Assembly (NCBI RefSeq): GCF_014646135.1
Contig: NZ_BMMW01000002.1
Span: forward strand, 744,001-808,000
Direction: 5' to 3'
Source of the DNA: Nocardia camponoti
GTDB taxonomy: Bacteria > Actinomycetota > Actinomycetes > Mycobacteriales > Mycobacteriaceae
DNA length: 64,000 bases
The notes beneath the pieces were generated by a model. The model was not told the origin of the DNA. It saw only the letters and a list, made by a program, of their open reading frames with translations, and made no database searches. Both the position numbers and the translations under genes were made by a program. Below, piece after piece: positions 1-8,914 of this stretch (position 1 is the stretch's first letter; each line of letters begins with the position of its first letter).

Positions 1-186
1 CGCGCGACGCAGCAGCGAGGTGAAGACGATGTCGGGCAGCAAGTCGGCTTCCTTGAGCAACTCGCCAGCCCGTTTGCCCTCGGCGACGCCCTTGTCGGTC
101 AGGTGGACATCCACCCAACCGGTAAACAGGTTGAGGGCATTCCATTCGCTCTCGCCGTGGCGCAGCAGCACGAGGGTGTATGTCAT
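1..186 (-). CDS. gpmA: 2,3-bisphosphoglycerate-dependent phosphoglycerate mutase, N-terminal part (cut by window edge)
   Basis: Only the first 62 codons are inside the window; the gene runs off the left edge. The protein would interconvert 3- and 2-phosphoglycerate in glycolysis and gluconeogenesis in the cytosol. The start [16 protein letters not shown] carries the family signature RHGE with the phospho-accepting His at residue 10, followed by NLFTGWVDV, as in bacterial dPGM enzymes. The ATG at 186 is the natural start. In M. tuberculosis gpm1 (Rv0489) sits beside the mshA/YbjN block, and the same neighbours follow here, which supports the call. Confidence 0.95.
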   Translation of the reverse strand, partial: MTYTLVLLRHGESEWNALNLFTGWVDVHLTDKGVAEGKRAGELLKEADLLPDIVFTSLLRRA

Positions 187-214
187 TGGCCCATTCTGGC
201 ATGACGCGTTGGCG

Positions 215-430
215 TCAGGCCCACTCCACCTCGTCGAACCGAAGGCTCAATTCGGCTCCGCCGCCACGCCCGACCGCGTGGACTTGTAATCGCGCGGTAT
301 CAACATCGACCGCGCGCACAACCGCGCACATGCCTTGAAATGGACCCTCCGGAATGTGGACGACGTCGCCCGGCGTGTAGTCGGCAGTCACCTCAACGAC
401 GCTACGCCGCGACGAGCAAACGTGGGGCAA
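215..430 (-). CDS. small KOW-like domain protein
   Basis: A 71-residue protein between the ROK gene and gpmA, all on the minus strand. Residues about 19-60 ([20 protein letters not shown] and what follows) read like a KOW/NusG-type beta-barrel: a Gly-Asp opening, a PF-x-G turn and a conserved hydrophobic alternation. KOW modules bind nucleic acid or ribosomal partners, but no partner is visible here and no function is claimed. The TTG at 430 is the furthest start; an internal GTG, about 14 codons in, is an alternative that keeps the domain intact. It begins about 10 bases after the ROK stop, so co-transcription is likely. Confidence 0.55.
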   Translation of the reverse strand: MPHVCSSRRSVVEVTADYTPGDVVHIPEGPFQGMCAVVRAVDVDTARLQVHAVGRGGGAELSLRFDEVEWA

Positions 431-439
431 GCCGCCTGA

Positions 440-1364
440 TCAGTCTTCTTCGCCAACTTCGCAGGTCAGAGGTTTAAAATTGGAATCTGTTGCGTTCATT
501 GCCAATACCCCTGCGCCAACGAGCGTTGCGCCGTCGGACAGGGTCGAAAGTTGAACGCGCGTGTCTTGAATGAACGACAGTCGCGCGTGTCGGCGCACTG
601 CTTCTCGTAGCGGCTCCCAGAGGGCGGGTCCGGAGTGCGCGAAGCCGCCGCTGATCACGACGCGGTCCACGTCCAAGAGCGCGACCGCCGACGAAATCGA
701 CTGTCCGAGAGCACTCCCCGCGCGATTCAGCGCTTTTACCGCGATGGGGTCGGCCGAACGCGCCAACTCAACCCCGTCCGCACCCGACCATCCGCGCTCA
801 CGCGCCCAGCGCACAGCGGCCGGCCCCGACGCGATCGCTTCAACACACCCGAATCCACCGCACGCGCACGGTGTTTCGTCCCCCGCGACAACGATGTGTC
901 CGACATGGCCCGCGTTTCCCGTGCGCCCCATGACAACTCGACCATCAAGAACAAGGCCACCGCCAATGCCCGTCGACACCGTCATCGCGAGACCGTTGTC
1001 CGTCCCCTTGAGCCCACCCAACCGATACTCAGCAAGCGCGAGACATGCCCCGTCAATCGCACACGCGACCTCCGCGCCAGGAAACAACTCGCGTACCGCG
1101 GCGACGATGGCGAACCCGTCGCGCCACGCGGTCAGATTCAGCGGCGCGATCACGCCCGCGGGCACGTCGACCGGGCCGGCAGCGCCGATGCCGGACAGCT
1201 GTGACCGACGCCCCACCGGCGACGGTTAGTAGCAAGTCACGGCACACCGCCCACGGATCGGCAACCTGCGAAGCGGCCCGGCGCACACCGCTGAGCTGGT
1301 AGTCAGCACCAACGATCCCGGCGGCGAACTTCGTCGCGCCAACGTCAAGCGCAAGAACAACCAT
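440..1364 (-). pseudogene. ROK family sugar kinase (glucokinase-like), interrupted by a one-base frameshift
   Basis: Two overlapping frames together make a normal-length ROK kinase of about 307 residues. The N-terminal frame starts at the ATG at 1364 after a good GGGAGGG ribosome site and begins MVVLALDVGATKFAAGIV, the ATP-binding phosphate-1 motif. The C-terminal frame, ending at 440, carries STGIGGGLVLDG and the zinc motif CACGGFGCVE. The frames must be joined near 1198-1203, where removing one C (CTGTCCGGC to CTGTCGGC) restores ...TAVGIGAAGPVDV. ROK kinases phosphorylate glucose or N-acyl hexosamines. There is no N-terminal helix-turn-helix, so this is a kinase-type member. Either a real recent loss or an assembly indel. 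Confidence 0.8.
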
Positions 1365-1481
1365 CGCTGCCCTCCCTCACCGCGACGGGACTTGTGTTGA
1401 GTCACTATCGCTTTCATTTATCGGTCAACGGATACTTCTACCGGGTCGGGAGCCCATGTAGTACAACCTGATGAGGAATCG

Positions 1482-2663
1482 GTGCGAAAGTTCGTCATTG
1501 CGCTGTTGAGTTCAGCGTGTCTGAGTGTTGGGATGCTTGCCGCGCCCGCGTCGGCAAGCCCGCTGTACCCGACCCCAGATCCAGACCCATTTTTCGCGGC
1601 ACCCGAAACCATCGGGACGCTCGCACCCGGCGACGTAGTCCGCGCTCGGCGCATCGACACGCTGATGTACCCCGGTACGACCGGCTGGCAGGTCGCGTTC
1701 CGTTCGACCAACTCGGTGGGCAACGCGATCATGGGCGTCACCACGGTGCTGCTGCCCAACGGGGTAAAGAATCCGCCGCTCGTCTCGTATCAGGCACTGA
1801 TCAATTCGATTGGTACTCAGTGCAATCCGTCTAAGTCGCTGTTTAATGGCGAACTTCAGGACGCGCCCGGGGCGATGCTGCCGATCGGTCGCGGCTGGGC
1901 TGTTTCGCTGCCCGACTACCTCGGCCCGAACGTCGCTTATGGCGCTGCGAAGATGAGCGGCATGGTCGTGCTCGACAGCGTGAAGGCTGTTCAGCGCGTC
2001 GCCGAGATTGGCGTTGGTTCTTCGCCAGTCGCGCTGGCCGGTTACTCCGGCGGCGGTATGGCGACGGCGTGGGCCGGTGCGCTCGCCCCCACTTACGCGC
2101 CGGATTTGAAGCTGGCCGCCGTTGTTTCCGGTGGCATTCCCGCCGATCTCGAATTGATGGCTGACGCACTGGGTTTCGCGCCGCACCCCGGTTTCGGTCT
2201 CGCCTTCGCTGCCGCAATGGGCATGGAACGCGAATACCCCGAGCGCTTGCCTGTCTCGGATCAGCTGAATGAAAACGGGCTCTGGTTCCGCGAATTCACC
2301 AAGGACGCGTGCCGTCGCTTCTTGCTTTTCCACGGTGTTTTCCGCAATGCCGACCAGATGGCCGCGTCAAAGGAACTGTTGACCAGCCAGGTGGCGCGCG
2401 GCGTGCTTCGTGAAAACAGCCTCGTCCGCGACAATCGCGTACCGACCGCGCCGACCTACATTTGGCAGGGCAAATACGACACCCTGACGCCGTATGGGCC
2501 GGTTGCCGAAGTGGTGCAACGGTATTGCGCGGCGGGGGCGCCGGTGCAAATGGCGACCGTGGAAATCGCCGAGCATATGACCGCGGCGGCGGCGGGCTTC
2601 GTCGACGCGTGGAATTACGTTGAAGGTCGCTTCCGTGGCGACCCGGTGCCGACCAACTGCTAA
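1482..2663 (+). CDS. secreted lipase, LIP family (alpha/beta-hydrolase)
   Basis: A 393-residue exported triacylglycerol-lipase-like enzyme. A signal peptide (MRK, a hydrophobic core, cleavage near ASAS at residues 23-26) is followed by a LIP-family catalytic domain. The nucleophile elbow GYSGGG puts Ser at residue 189, and the likely acid and His are Asp333 (GKYDTLTP) and His365 (AEHM). Cys114 and Cys393 flank the domain and could support a disulfide. The GTG at 1482 is chosen because GAGGA lies just upstream and the signal peptide starts there. It is divergent from the ROK gene and ends in a strong terminator. A related secreted lipase lies at 54982. Substrate chain length cannot be inferred. 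Confidence 0.85.
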   Translation: MRKFVIALLSSACLSVGMLAAPASASPLYPTPDPDPFFAAPETIGTLAPGDVVRARRIDTLMYPGTTGWQVAFRSTNSVGNAIMGVTTVLLPNGVKNPPLVSYQALINSIGTQCNPSKSLFNGELQDAPGAMLPIGRGWAVSLPDYLGPNVAYGAAKMSGMVVLDSVKAVQRVAEIGVGSSPVALAGYSGGGMATAWAGALAPTYAPDLKLAAVVSGGIPADLELMADALGFAPHPGFGLAFAAAMGMEREYPERLPVSDQLNENGLWFREFTKDACRRFLLFHGVFRNADQMAASKELLTSQVARGVLRENSLVRDNRVPTAPTYIWQGKYDTLTPYGPVAEVVQRYCAAGAPVQMATVEIAEHMTAAAAGFVDAWNYVEGRFRGDPVPTNC

Positions 2664-2676
2664 ACCGCGGTTAGAG

Positions 2677-2706
2677 GGGCTAGTACCTGCGGGTGCTAGC
2701 CCTTTT
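2677..2706 (+). terminator. Rho-independent terminator of the lipase gene, overlapping the YbjN stop codon
   Basis: Arms GGGCTAGTACC (2677-2687) and GGTGCTAGCCC (2692-2702) form an 11-bp stem with one G-T wobble and a 4-base loop, followed by TTTT. The TAG stop of the convergent YbjN gene lies inside the right arm, so the hairpin serves the 33-bp space between two convergent genes. Confidence 0.85.
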
Positions 2707-3190
2707 CGCTGTCGTCGATCAGGTGCTCGAACGCGCGCAGATTCTTCAGCGACTCACCGCGCGAAACCCGCCACTTCCATTCTTTGCGAATGGACTCGGC
2801 GAAACCAAGTTCGAGCAGCACATTGAAATCCATGTCGACCGCTTCAAGAATCTGCCCGAAAACGCGGTCGAGTTCGTCGGCGGTTACCGATTCCGCCGAA
2901 AACCGGCCGACCAGGTAAATGTCGCCGACATTATCGAGGGTGTAAGCGACGCCGTACAGGCGACGGTTGCGCCGCAGCAGATACTTGTAGACACCTTCGA
3001 AATTCTCATCCGGCTTGCGGCACACAAACGATTCAATCCGCATGCCGTGCTTGCCAACGGTCAGCATCACGGTGGTCTTGAGCTTGCGTTCGCCAGGCAA
3101 AACGACGATGAACGTGTCGTCGGCGGGGCGGGTGTATTCGATCTCGCGATCACGCAGCGTTTCGTCGATCACCTGCGTTACTGCGCTCAC
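2696..3190 (-). CDS. YbjN domain protein
   Basis: A 164-residue YbjN-family protein, corresponding in place and sequence type to M. tuberculosis Rv0487. YbjN folds resemble type III secretion chaperones, but the biochemical role is unknown. The start is set at the GTG at 3190, which overlaps the mshA stop as GTGA and has a GGGAG box about 8 bases upstream; a longer frame to 3217 would overlap mshA by 31 bases. The sequence carries the family's alternating beta pattern ([17 protein letters not shown]) and a C-terminal helical part with [17 protein letters not shown]. Translational coupling to mshA suggests co-expression with mycothiol synthesis. Confidence 0.85.
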   Translation of the reverse strand: MSAVTQVIDETLRDREIEYTRPADDTFIVVLPGERKLKTTVMLTVGKHGMRIESFVCRKPDENFEGVYKYLLRRNRRLYGVAYTLDNVGDIYLVGRFSAESVTADELDRVFGQILEAVDMDFNVLLELGFAESIRKEWKWRVSRGESLKNLRAFEHLIDDSEKG

Positions 3191-4551
3191 CTGCGTGCTC
3201 CCGTCCTGCGCCGCCACAGCGCCTGCGATCGTGCTTGGCTCTTCTCGCCTGCGAGTAGAGCGATCCGGCCGCGTTCGGCGCGGAATCCGGCCATCGCCGC
3301 AGCGTAACTGTCGAGGAGGCCGTCGGCGGTGTGCGCCCAGGAAAAGTCGCTCGCGTGCCGCAGCGCGCCTTCGCCTAACTCAGTGAGCAGGCCGGGGGTG
3401 TCGAGCAGTCGGGCGAGGGCGTCGGCCCAGTCAGGCGTGCGATGTCCAGCGACGAGCAGCCCGGACTTGCCGTCGCGCACCGCCGTTGACAGCCCGCCGA
3501 CGTCGGCGGCGATCACCGGCGTGCCGCTGGCTTGCGCTTCGATCGCGACCAGCCCGAACGACTCGTTGTACGACGGGACAGCGACAACGTCGGCGGCCTG
3601 ATAGATGCGAACCAGTTCGTCGGTCGGCTGCGGCGGTAGGAACGTGACGCGGTCGGCGATGCCGAGGTCGGCGGCGAGGTCGATCAGGGCGTCTGGGCGG
3701 GCGAGGCCGCTGCCGGATGGGCCACCGACGATCAGGACGCGCAGCGGTCGACTCGGGTCGCGGTGTAGTAATTCAGCGGCGGCGCGGACCAGCACGTCGG
3801 GCGCTTTCAACGGCTGAATGCGACCGACGAACGCGACGATCTGCTCGTCGAGTCGCAGGCCGAGCTCTTTTCGCGCCGCGTGCTTGTTGCCCGGCCGGTA
3901 CCGCGACAGGTCAGCGCCGGGCGGAACAACGTCGATGCGGTTCGGCGACGCGCTGTAGAGCTCAACGAGCTGCCGCGCTTCCTCAGCGGTGTTAGCGACG
4001 AGCCGGTCCGCTTCCGCGATCACCTGCGTCTCCCCAACAACCCGCGACTCCGGTTCCGGCGCGTCACCGCTGGCGAGCGCGGCGTTTTTCACCGCGGCGA
4101 GCGTGTGCGGGGTGAAGACGAGCGGCACGCGCCACCGGTCGCGGGTCAGCCAGCCGACCTGACCGGAAAGCCAGTAGTGCGAATGAACGAGGTCGTAGTA
4201 GCCAGGAAGGTGCCGCGCTTCCTGCCGCATCACCTCAGCGGTAAACGGACACAGTTGCGTCGGCAGGTCGTGCTTGTCGAGCCCCTCGAATGGCCCAGCT
4301 GGCACGTGGCGCACGAGCACGCCCGGCGCGGCTTCGGCGACCGGCGGCAGCTCCGACGACGTCGCCCGCGTGAAAATCTCCACCTCGGTACCACGTTTCG
4401 CCAGCTCGATGGCGCTTTGGAGTACGTAAACGTTCATTCCGCCCGCGTCGCCGGTGCCGGGCTGCGCCAGCGGCGAGGTATGCACCGATAGCACCGCGAC
4501 GCGGTGGGGCAACAGTTCGGCGCTACGCAAGCTCACTGTTCCAGTGTGCAC
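3187..4551 (-). CDS. mshA: D-inositol-3-phosphate glycosyltransferase
   Basis: First committed step of mycothiol synthesis: transfer of GlcNAc from UDP-GlcNAc to 1D-myo-inositol 3-phosphate. The 454-residue GT4-type protein has the donor-side loop [14 protein letters not shown] (residues 31-44), the acceptor-domain run [13 protein letters not shown], and the nucleotide-binding signature [19 protein letters not shown] with the EX7E pair of retaining GT4 enzymes. Start choice is open between the GTG at 4551 and a GTG six codons downstream (SLRSAEL); neither has a strong ribosome site. The gene is followed with a 4-base overlap by YbjN, as in mycobacteria. Mycothiol is restricted to actinobacteria, which fits the host. 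Confidence 0.95.
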   Translation of the reverse strand: MHTGTVSLRSAELLPHRVAVLSVHTSPLAQPGTGDAGGMNVYVLQSAIELAKRGTEVEIFTRATSSELPPVAEAAPGVLVRHVPAGPFEGLDKHDLPTQLCPFTAEVMRQEARHLPGYYDLVHSHYWLSGQVGWLTRDRWRVPLVFTPHTLAAVKNAALASGDAPEPESRVVGETQVIAEADRLVANTAEEARQLVELYSASPNRIDVVPPGADLSRYRPGNKHAARKELGLRLDEQIVAFVGRIQPLKAPDVLVRAAAELLHRDPSRPLRVLIVGGPSGSGLARPDALIDLAADLGIADRVTFLPPQPTDELVRIYQAADVVAVPSYNESFGLVAIEAQASGTPVIAADVGGLSTAVRDGKSGLLVAGHRTPDWADALARLLDTPGLLTELGEGALRHASDFSWAHTADGLLDSYAAAMAGFRAERGRIALLAGEKSQARSQALWRRRTGARR

Positions 4552-4650
4552 GTCGGGCCGTAGAGTTCCGCATCCCTCGCCCCTCGGGTGACCGTGCTCA
4601 CACGGGCCTTTGGGCGGAGTTTGCGGTAGAACGCGTGCGTGGTCGCGTTG

Positions 4651-5631
4651 TCAAAACGTGCCGAAAGCGTCGGCGAAAAGCGGCCATGAGCGGTGCAGAT
4701 CGTCTTGCCAGTACGCCCAGGAATGAGTTCCATTTGGACGTAACTCGGCGGTGGCTGGGATGTGCAGCTGGCTAAGCCGACCGAGTAACTGCTGGGTGCA
4801 CAAGTTAGTGACGGCTTCCAGCGAAACCCCAAGCAGCAGCTGGTAGGTGAAGCCGAGCGGGTCGGGTTGGGTGAGCGGGTTGTCGTGCGGGCCGGGAACG
4901 CCGGTGCCCGACGATAGGTAGATCGCGGTGCCACGCAATTGTTCGGCGTTGACATAGGGGTCGTTGGCGATCCACGCCGGGTCGCTCGGCGGGCCCCACA
5001 TGTTCGCCGCGTTGCCCATGCGCGAGCTGACAACCGCGTTCACGATCATCTTGCCGTTCGGGTCGCTGGTCCGAACGCAGCCGCTGTAGGAACCGATCGC
5101 CCGGTACAGCCCCGGCGCGCGCAACGCGAGTTGGAAAACCGACGTGCCAGCCATCGAAATCCCGGCTATCGCGTTCTTTCCCGTACCGCGAAATTCATGG
5201 TCAATGAGCGTTGGCAATTCTTTGGTAAGAAACGTTGACCAGCGCTGTTTGCCTAAAATTGGGTCGTCAGCACGCCAATCGGCGAAATAACTTCCGGCGC
5301 CGCCGATCGGCATGACCACATTGACCTGTTTGTCGCGGAAAAAGTCGGCGGCATCGGTTTTATCGAGCCAGTTGCCGTCGGACCCGCCGGAGACGCCGTT
5401 GAGCAGATACAGCGTGGGCGCTGGCTTTTTCGGATCGGCAGCGCGGAGCACGCGAACCCGGTTCACCGTGTCCATCGCGGCCGAGTAGACCCCGAGTTCC
5501 ACGCTGCGATCAGGCATTTCCTGCTGGTCAACGATCTCGCTTGATGCCGCGTTCGCACCAGGAACAACCACGGCGACGCTCGCGATCACAACCGCGAGCA
5601 ACCCCGCGCATCGCGTGACCCGATGCCGCAT
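4651..5631 (-). CDS. secreted mycolyltransferase-like esterase (antigen 85 / Cmt type)
   Basis: A 326-residue exported protein of the antigen 85/trehalose mycolyltransferase superfamily, expected to move mycolic acids onto trehalose or arabinogalactan outside the membrane. The ATG at 5631 has GGAGAG at good spacing and gives a clean signal peptide ending near GANA-ASS (residue 28). The nucleophile motif GISMAGTS puts Ser at residue 159. The near C-terminal GTHSWAYW supplies the catalytic His (303) and copies the Ag85 signature. A longer start at 5682 would add a basic N-terminal stretch. It lies next to the type VII island, whose left edge begins about 160 bases upstream. Other esterases share this fold, so exact acyl-transfer activity is inferred. 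Confidence 0.85.
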   Translation of the reverse strand: MRHRVTRCAGLLAVVIASVAVVVPGANAASSEIVDQQEMPDRSVELGVYSAAMDTVNRVRVLRAADPKKPAPTLYLLNGVSGGSDGNWLDKTDAADFFRDKQVNVVMPIGGAGSYFADWRADDPILGKQRWSTFLTKELPTLIDHEFRGTGKNAIAGISMAGTSVFQLALRAPGLYRAIGSYSGCVRTSDPNGKMIVNAVVSSRMGNAANMWGPPSDPAWIANDPYVNAEQLRGTAIYLSSGTGVPGPHDNPLTQPDPLGFTYQLLLGVSLEAVTNLCTQQLLGRLSQLHIPATAELRPNGTHSWAYWQDDLHRSWPLFADAFGTF

Positions 5632-5795
5632 ACGCACTCTCCGATTCGCCAGTTGTGTGTTTCGAGTAAACGCTCGTCTCATCACGATAGAGGCGAATTT
5701 GGCGAAATATTGTGAAGATTGCTAGAAGATCGGAACCCGTATTGTCACCGGAGCTCCGCTCCAATCACGGTCAGATCACGCGGCACTGGCCCCCT

Positions 5796-5899
5796 TGACC
5801 TACTTCGTCACCCCGTCGATGAAGGTGGACACCTCCGACACGAACCGTGGACGGTCCTCGATGAACAGGCCGTGTTGGGCACCTTCGGACACCGACAAC
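5796..5899 (-). pseudogene. remnant 3' end of an alpha/beta-hydrolase gene, left member of the island-flanking repeat
   Basis: On the minus strand about 33 in-frame codons read EGAQHGLFIEDRPRF and on to a TAG stop. This is the same C-terminus as the intact hydrolase at 13736-14563. The 104 bases match 13732-13835 at about 93 positions, without gaps. Everything upstream of this tail is missing and replaced by the EspG gene region. It is a broken gene end left at the edge of the island. Confidence 0.85.
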
Positions 5900-5921
5900 C
5901 AGAGCCGCGCACCGCGCGGCA

Positions 5922-6695
5922 TCACCACCGCACCGCTTCCTCGTCACGAAGTCGATGGTGCGCGCGGTCGATCCAACCGGTGAAACCCGTTGTTAGCGTG
6001 GCACTGTCGGCCGGACGAACCTCGATGCGAGTGCCGGTGTCGCGTGAGAGGTACCGCCCATCCCCCGCAACGTCTACCCACTGTGTCCGGTACCAGCCGT
6101 TCGCACGGTCGAGTATGTGACCGGCGAACAGTCGCGCGTCACCACTGCCCTCGACAGGTTGAGCCGTGAGCGCCCGGAACTGTTCGACGGGACTGCGTCC
6201 TACGTAGGACAACTGCACGACTGGCGAGCGAAGGTCGGCGGTCTCGACGGCGATTGGTTCCCGTGACCCCGCCGCGCACGCGGGAACATGCTCAGCCAAC
6301 CGTCGAGCCAGACTGTCCGAGTTGATCAGTCGCACATGAACCGCCCCATCAACCTCATCGACGATGGATTGGGCGAGAATCACCGCCCGCTGCCCAGCCC
6401 GCACCCCGAGCACGCGGTACTCCCGCAGCCTGCCCTGTTGGGTCGCGGTGGAGCCACCGCGAATCTCGATTCGCAACTCACCATTTCGCACAATGTCGAT
6501 CGCGAGCGCGATCCGCTCGCGTTCGTCGTCGCCGACCGTCGCCGCGAGCCCGCCGATGAAACGTTCGCGATGCGCGTCGATATCGTCCTGGGACTGGTAT
6601 CGGCTCCGGTAGTGCAGCGGCCGAGGAAAACGGTCGATGCCATCGGTGTACCAGAGCGCGGCGAAATCGTCTGTGTCCCATACCCACTGGTTCAC
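5922..6695 (-). CDS. EspG-family ESX secretion chaperone-like protein
   Basis: A 257-residue protein resembling EspG, the cytosolic chaperone that binds PE/PPE pairs for type VII secretion. The N-terminus WVWDTDDFAALWYTDGID followed by FPRPLHYR is the usual EspG opening (DEF-x-ALW, then a proline-rich strand). The middle holds the family-like stretch GGSTATQQGRLREYRVLGV. The GTG at 6695 starts three bases after the stop of the upstream PPE gene, so the genes are translationally linked. Sequence conservation in EspG is low, so the family call rests on N-terminal pattern and gene context. No ESX core component (EccA-E, MycP) is encoded in the window. Confidence 0.75.
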   Translation of the reverse strand: MNQWVWDTDDFAALWYTDGIDRFPRPLHYRSRYQSQDDIDAHRERFIGGLAATVGDDERERIALAIDIVRNGELRIEIRGGSTATQQGRLREYRVLGVRAGQRAVILAQSIVDEVDGAVHVRLINSDSLARRLAEHVPACAAGSREPIAVETADLRSPVVQLSYVGRSPVEQFRALTAQPVEGSGDARLFAGHILDRANGWYRTQWVDVAGDGRYLSRDTGTRIEVRPADSATLTTGFTGWIDRAHHRLRDEEAVRW

Positions 6696-6698
6696 GGG

Positions 6699-7862
6699 TC
6701 AGCTCTGTTCCTCGATCGGGTCCTGCGCGCCGATCACGCCCGCGATCACGCGCGGCATGGGGCCGAGCAACTCCTCGGTGTTCTCTGCGGTGATGAGATA
6801 GTCGGGGATCTTGTGCGTCGACTCGTCATCGTCGCCCCGCCCACGCCCAGCGCCCGGCATACCCATGCCCGGCATACCGGCGCGGCCAGTGGTCGAATTC
6901 CCCGCTCCGACAGTACGGTTCACCGTCGCAGCACCGGGCGCTCTTGGACCCACCTGCGAGGTTCCCGGCGCGGGCGACCCGCCGCCCGGGCTGGCTCCGC
7001 CTGGGCTTCCGCCACCGGGGCTACCGCCGCCCGGGCTAAGTCCATTCGGCAGTCCATTCGGCGTCGAAGGCGTCGTGCCGGACGGCGCCGTTGACGGCGT
7101 TTCCGGGTTCGTGCTGCTCGGCGACGTCTTGTCGTCGTCGGACGTGGTGTCGTCGTCTTCGCCCGACTCGTCACCAGTCTTGTTGTTGGACAACACATTC
7201 GACGTTTCGTCGGGCGTTTGCTGCGTTCCAGGATCGGATGGCGTGTCGCCCGGCTTGGCCGACTGATCTTTCGACCCAGCCCCGGAATCGCTACCACCAC
7301 CACCGGCGTCGACTGAGCTGTAGAGCGGGTTGGTGGGGCTCACCGGCGCTGGCAGCACCGGGATCACCTTGTCGGCGTTGCCGAATGGCGCCACGTAGTT
7401 GTTCGCCATCACCTGACGCGCGCGTTCCTCGTTCTCGTCACGCTCGTCATCGAGTCGACCGAACCAGGTCGATGCCGAAGTCCAGCTGAACTCCTTGATC
7501 ACGTCGGGCAGGTTGTGCTGGGTGAGAGTGATCGCGCTGACTGTCTCGTGCACGCGATTGGCGAGCGCGTCGAGTGCGGGGGTGAGCTCGTCGGCGCGGG
7601 TCGCATAGTTACCGACCGCCTGGCGCGACTTCTCGGCGGCGGCACCTTCCCACGCAGCAGAGCTCGCTCGCCGCATGCGCGCGGCAAAAGTCGCGACGCC
7701 GTGACGCCATTTCTGCGCGATCAGACTGTATTGATTGGCAGCCGCCAGCGCATTGTCGTTGGGCTGCAACGGATTGAAAGCTTTATTGATCTGCGTGTGC
7801 GTAAACCCTTGCGTTGCTTCGGGATTCGCGATCCGCGCCGCTTCATTGGCCACTGTGGTCAC
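6699..7862 (-). CDS. PPE-like type VII secretion substrate with Pro/Gly-rich linker
   Basis: 387 residues in three parts. Residues 20-170 are a helical PPE/WXG-like domain with WRHGVATFAARMRRASSAAW and WEG at 71-73, the helix-turn-helix landmark. Residues about 185-325 are a low-complexity linker, first acidic and Ser/Thr rich (GEDDDTTSDDDK), then GGGSPGGGSP-type repeats. The last 45 residues form a conserved-looking tail (KIPDYLITAENTEELLGPMP...VIAGVIG) seen on many nocardial and rhodococcal PPE-like proteins. The GTG at 7862 overlaps the previous stop as GTGA. With EspG behind it and a WXG-like partner in front, the likely role is an exported heterodimer subunit. Confidence 0.75.
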   Translation of the reverse strand: MTTVANEAARIANPEATQGFTHTQINKAFNPLQPNDNALAAANQYSLIAQKWRHGVATFAARMRRASSAAWEGAAAEKSRQAVGNYATRADELTPALDALANRVHETVSAITLTQHNLPDVIKEFSWTSASTWFGRLDDERDENEERARQVMANNYVAPFGNADKVIPVLPAPVSPTNPLYSSVDAGGGGSDSGAGSKDQSAKPGDTPSDPGTQQTPDETSNVLSNNKTGDESGEDDDTTSDDDKTSPSSTNPETPSTAPSGTTPSTPNGLPNGLSPGGGSPGGGSPGGASPGGGSPAPGTSQVGPRAPGAATVNRTVGAGNSTTGRAGMPGMGMPGAGRGRGDDDESTHKIPDYLITAENTEELLGPMPRVIAGVIGAQDPIEEQS

Positions 7863-8332
7863 ACTCGCTGTTCGGGGGTCGAACCGGCGCCTGGCATGCC
7901 GGGTTGCGGTGCGGCGGCCATCAATTCGCTGTATTGCGCGGAGAACTCGGCATCGGTCTGCATGTATTTCTGCGCGATCGCGCGATGCAGGATTTGCAGG
8001 TCGTCGACGATCTTGTAGTGCTCGTCGAGGATTGCGTGGACGCTGTTGGTCGAGCCCTTGCCCTTCTCACGAAACCGGCTGACCAGGGTCCGAGCGGACA
8101 CGAGCTCGTTGATCGCTTCGCCAAGTCCCCAGACTTCGCGCTCAGAGATGTCGATGGCGACGCGCTGGAGCTCCGCGATGAGTGTTTTGAAGGCCTCGCA
8201 TTCGCGTTCGATCGCGACGAACTCTTCCGCGTCAACACGGACCCGGTTACTGCTGGAGTCACCGAAACTGACCGTCAAACGGCCTTCCCCCGCTTCGGTG
8301 ATCAAGTCCTGTAGCGGATGCTCGTTACCCAT
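7859..8332 (-). CDS. WXG-like helical partner protein of the PPE gene
   Basis: A 157-residue, almost entirely helical protein with VWGLGEA (Trp at residue 68) at a possible helix-turn-helix, and a C-terminal Pro/Gly tail ending EQRV. The ATG at 8332 is preferred to the upstream GTG at 8341 because AAGGGG lies 8 bases before it. It overlaps the PPE start by four bases. The arrangement small helical protein - PPE - EspG mirrors PE-PPE-EspG cassettes, so it probably fills the PE/EsxA-like position, though it is longer than a typical WXG100 protein and no YxxxD/E export signal could be assigned with confidence. Confidence 0.6.
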   Translation of the reverse strand: MGNEHPLQDLITEAGEGRLTVSFGDSSSNRVRVDAEEFVAIERECEAFKTLIAELQRVAIDISEREVWGLGEAINELVSARTLVSRFREKGKGSTNSVHAILDEHYKIVDDLQILHRAIAQKYMQTDAEFSAQYSELMAAAPQPGMPGAGSTPEQRV

Positions 8333-8362
8333 TATGCCCACCCCTTGTCGCTGTTTTCCTGG

Positions 8363-8914
8363 TCACGCGCCCGCCGGCACTAACGCGACAACCTTCTCCG
8401 CGAGCCCCCGAGCGAGTTCGCACGTGTCCTTCGTTCCGGTCAATCTACGCGAGGCAGGGTTGTCGAGCGAGAACTCAAGACTCCCGTTGTTCATCGCCAC
8501 GTTCAGCCTGCATACCGACCGAGGATCGGTCTCATCTGCACGGCTAGTGGCTAACGTCGGCCGCCCCGCGATGCTGTAGTCGTGACGGATCGCGAGCTCC
8601 GTGTTGGCCCGAATGCGATCCAGCGTGAGGTTCGTCGTAGTGATCCCCACCGCGTACCCGTCGGGAACGACCCAACTGCACCCACGCCACTTGATACCGC
8701 CACCGCCGTCGAAATCGGCATTGTTCCCCAGAGGAGGGACGCGCAGTCCCTCCGAATCAAGCACCGACTTCGGAATGTCCTTACACGGATCGAACCCAGC
8801 GGGCACCTGCGCGGCAATAGTCGAACTAGGCACCCCTTCGCCCTGATCGTCGCCCGCAGAACAGCCGACGACAGCGACCCCAACCAGCACAACCCCCACC
8901 ACCACATACCGCAC
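8363..8914 (-). CDS. DUF3558 lipoprotein (copy 1)
   Basis: A 183-residue predicted lipoprotein. The GTG at 8914 follows a GAGGGAGGGG ribosome site and opens MRYVVVGVVLVGVAVVGC, a short signal with lipobox VVGC (Cys18). The mature part has the DUF3558 layout: FDPCKDIPKSVLDSEGL near the N-terminus, a central WRGCSW, and a late Cys in KDTCELARGLAEKVV, giving two probable disulfides. DUF3558 proteins are common beside ESX-associated genes in Nocardia and Rhodococcus, but their role is not known. It heads the minus-strand arm of the island. Two more copies lie at 11585 and 12864. Confidence 0.8.
   Translation of the reverse strand: MRYVVVGVVLVGVAVVGCSAGDDQGEGVPSSTIAAQVPAGFDPCKDIPKSVLDSEGLRVPPLGNNADFDGGGGIKWRGCSWVVPDGYAVGITTTNLTLDRIRANTELAIRHDYSIAGRPTLATSRADETDPRSVCRLNVAMNNGSLEFSLDNPASRRLTGTKDTCELARGLAEKVVALVPAGA

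Noticed and set aside
6975..7045. Short tandem repeat as a possible CRISPR-like array
   Set aside because: It encodes the GGGSPGGGSP linker of the PPE-like protein in frame; there are no spacers.
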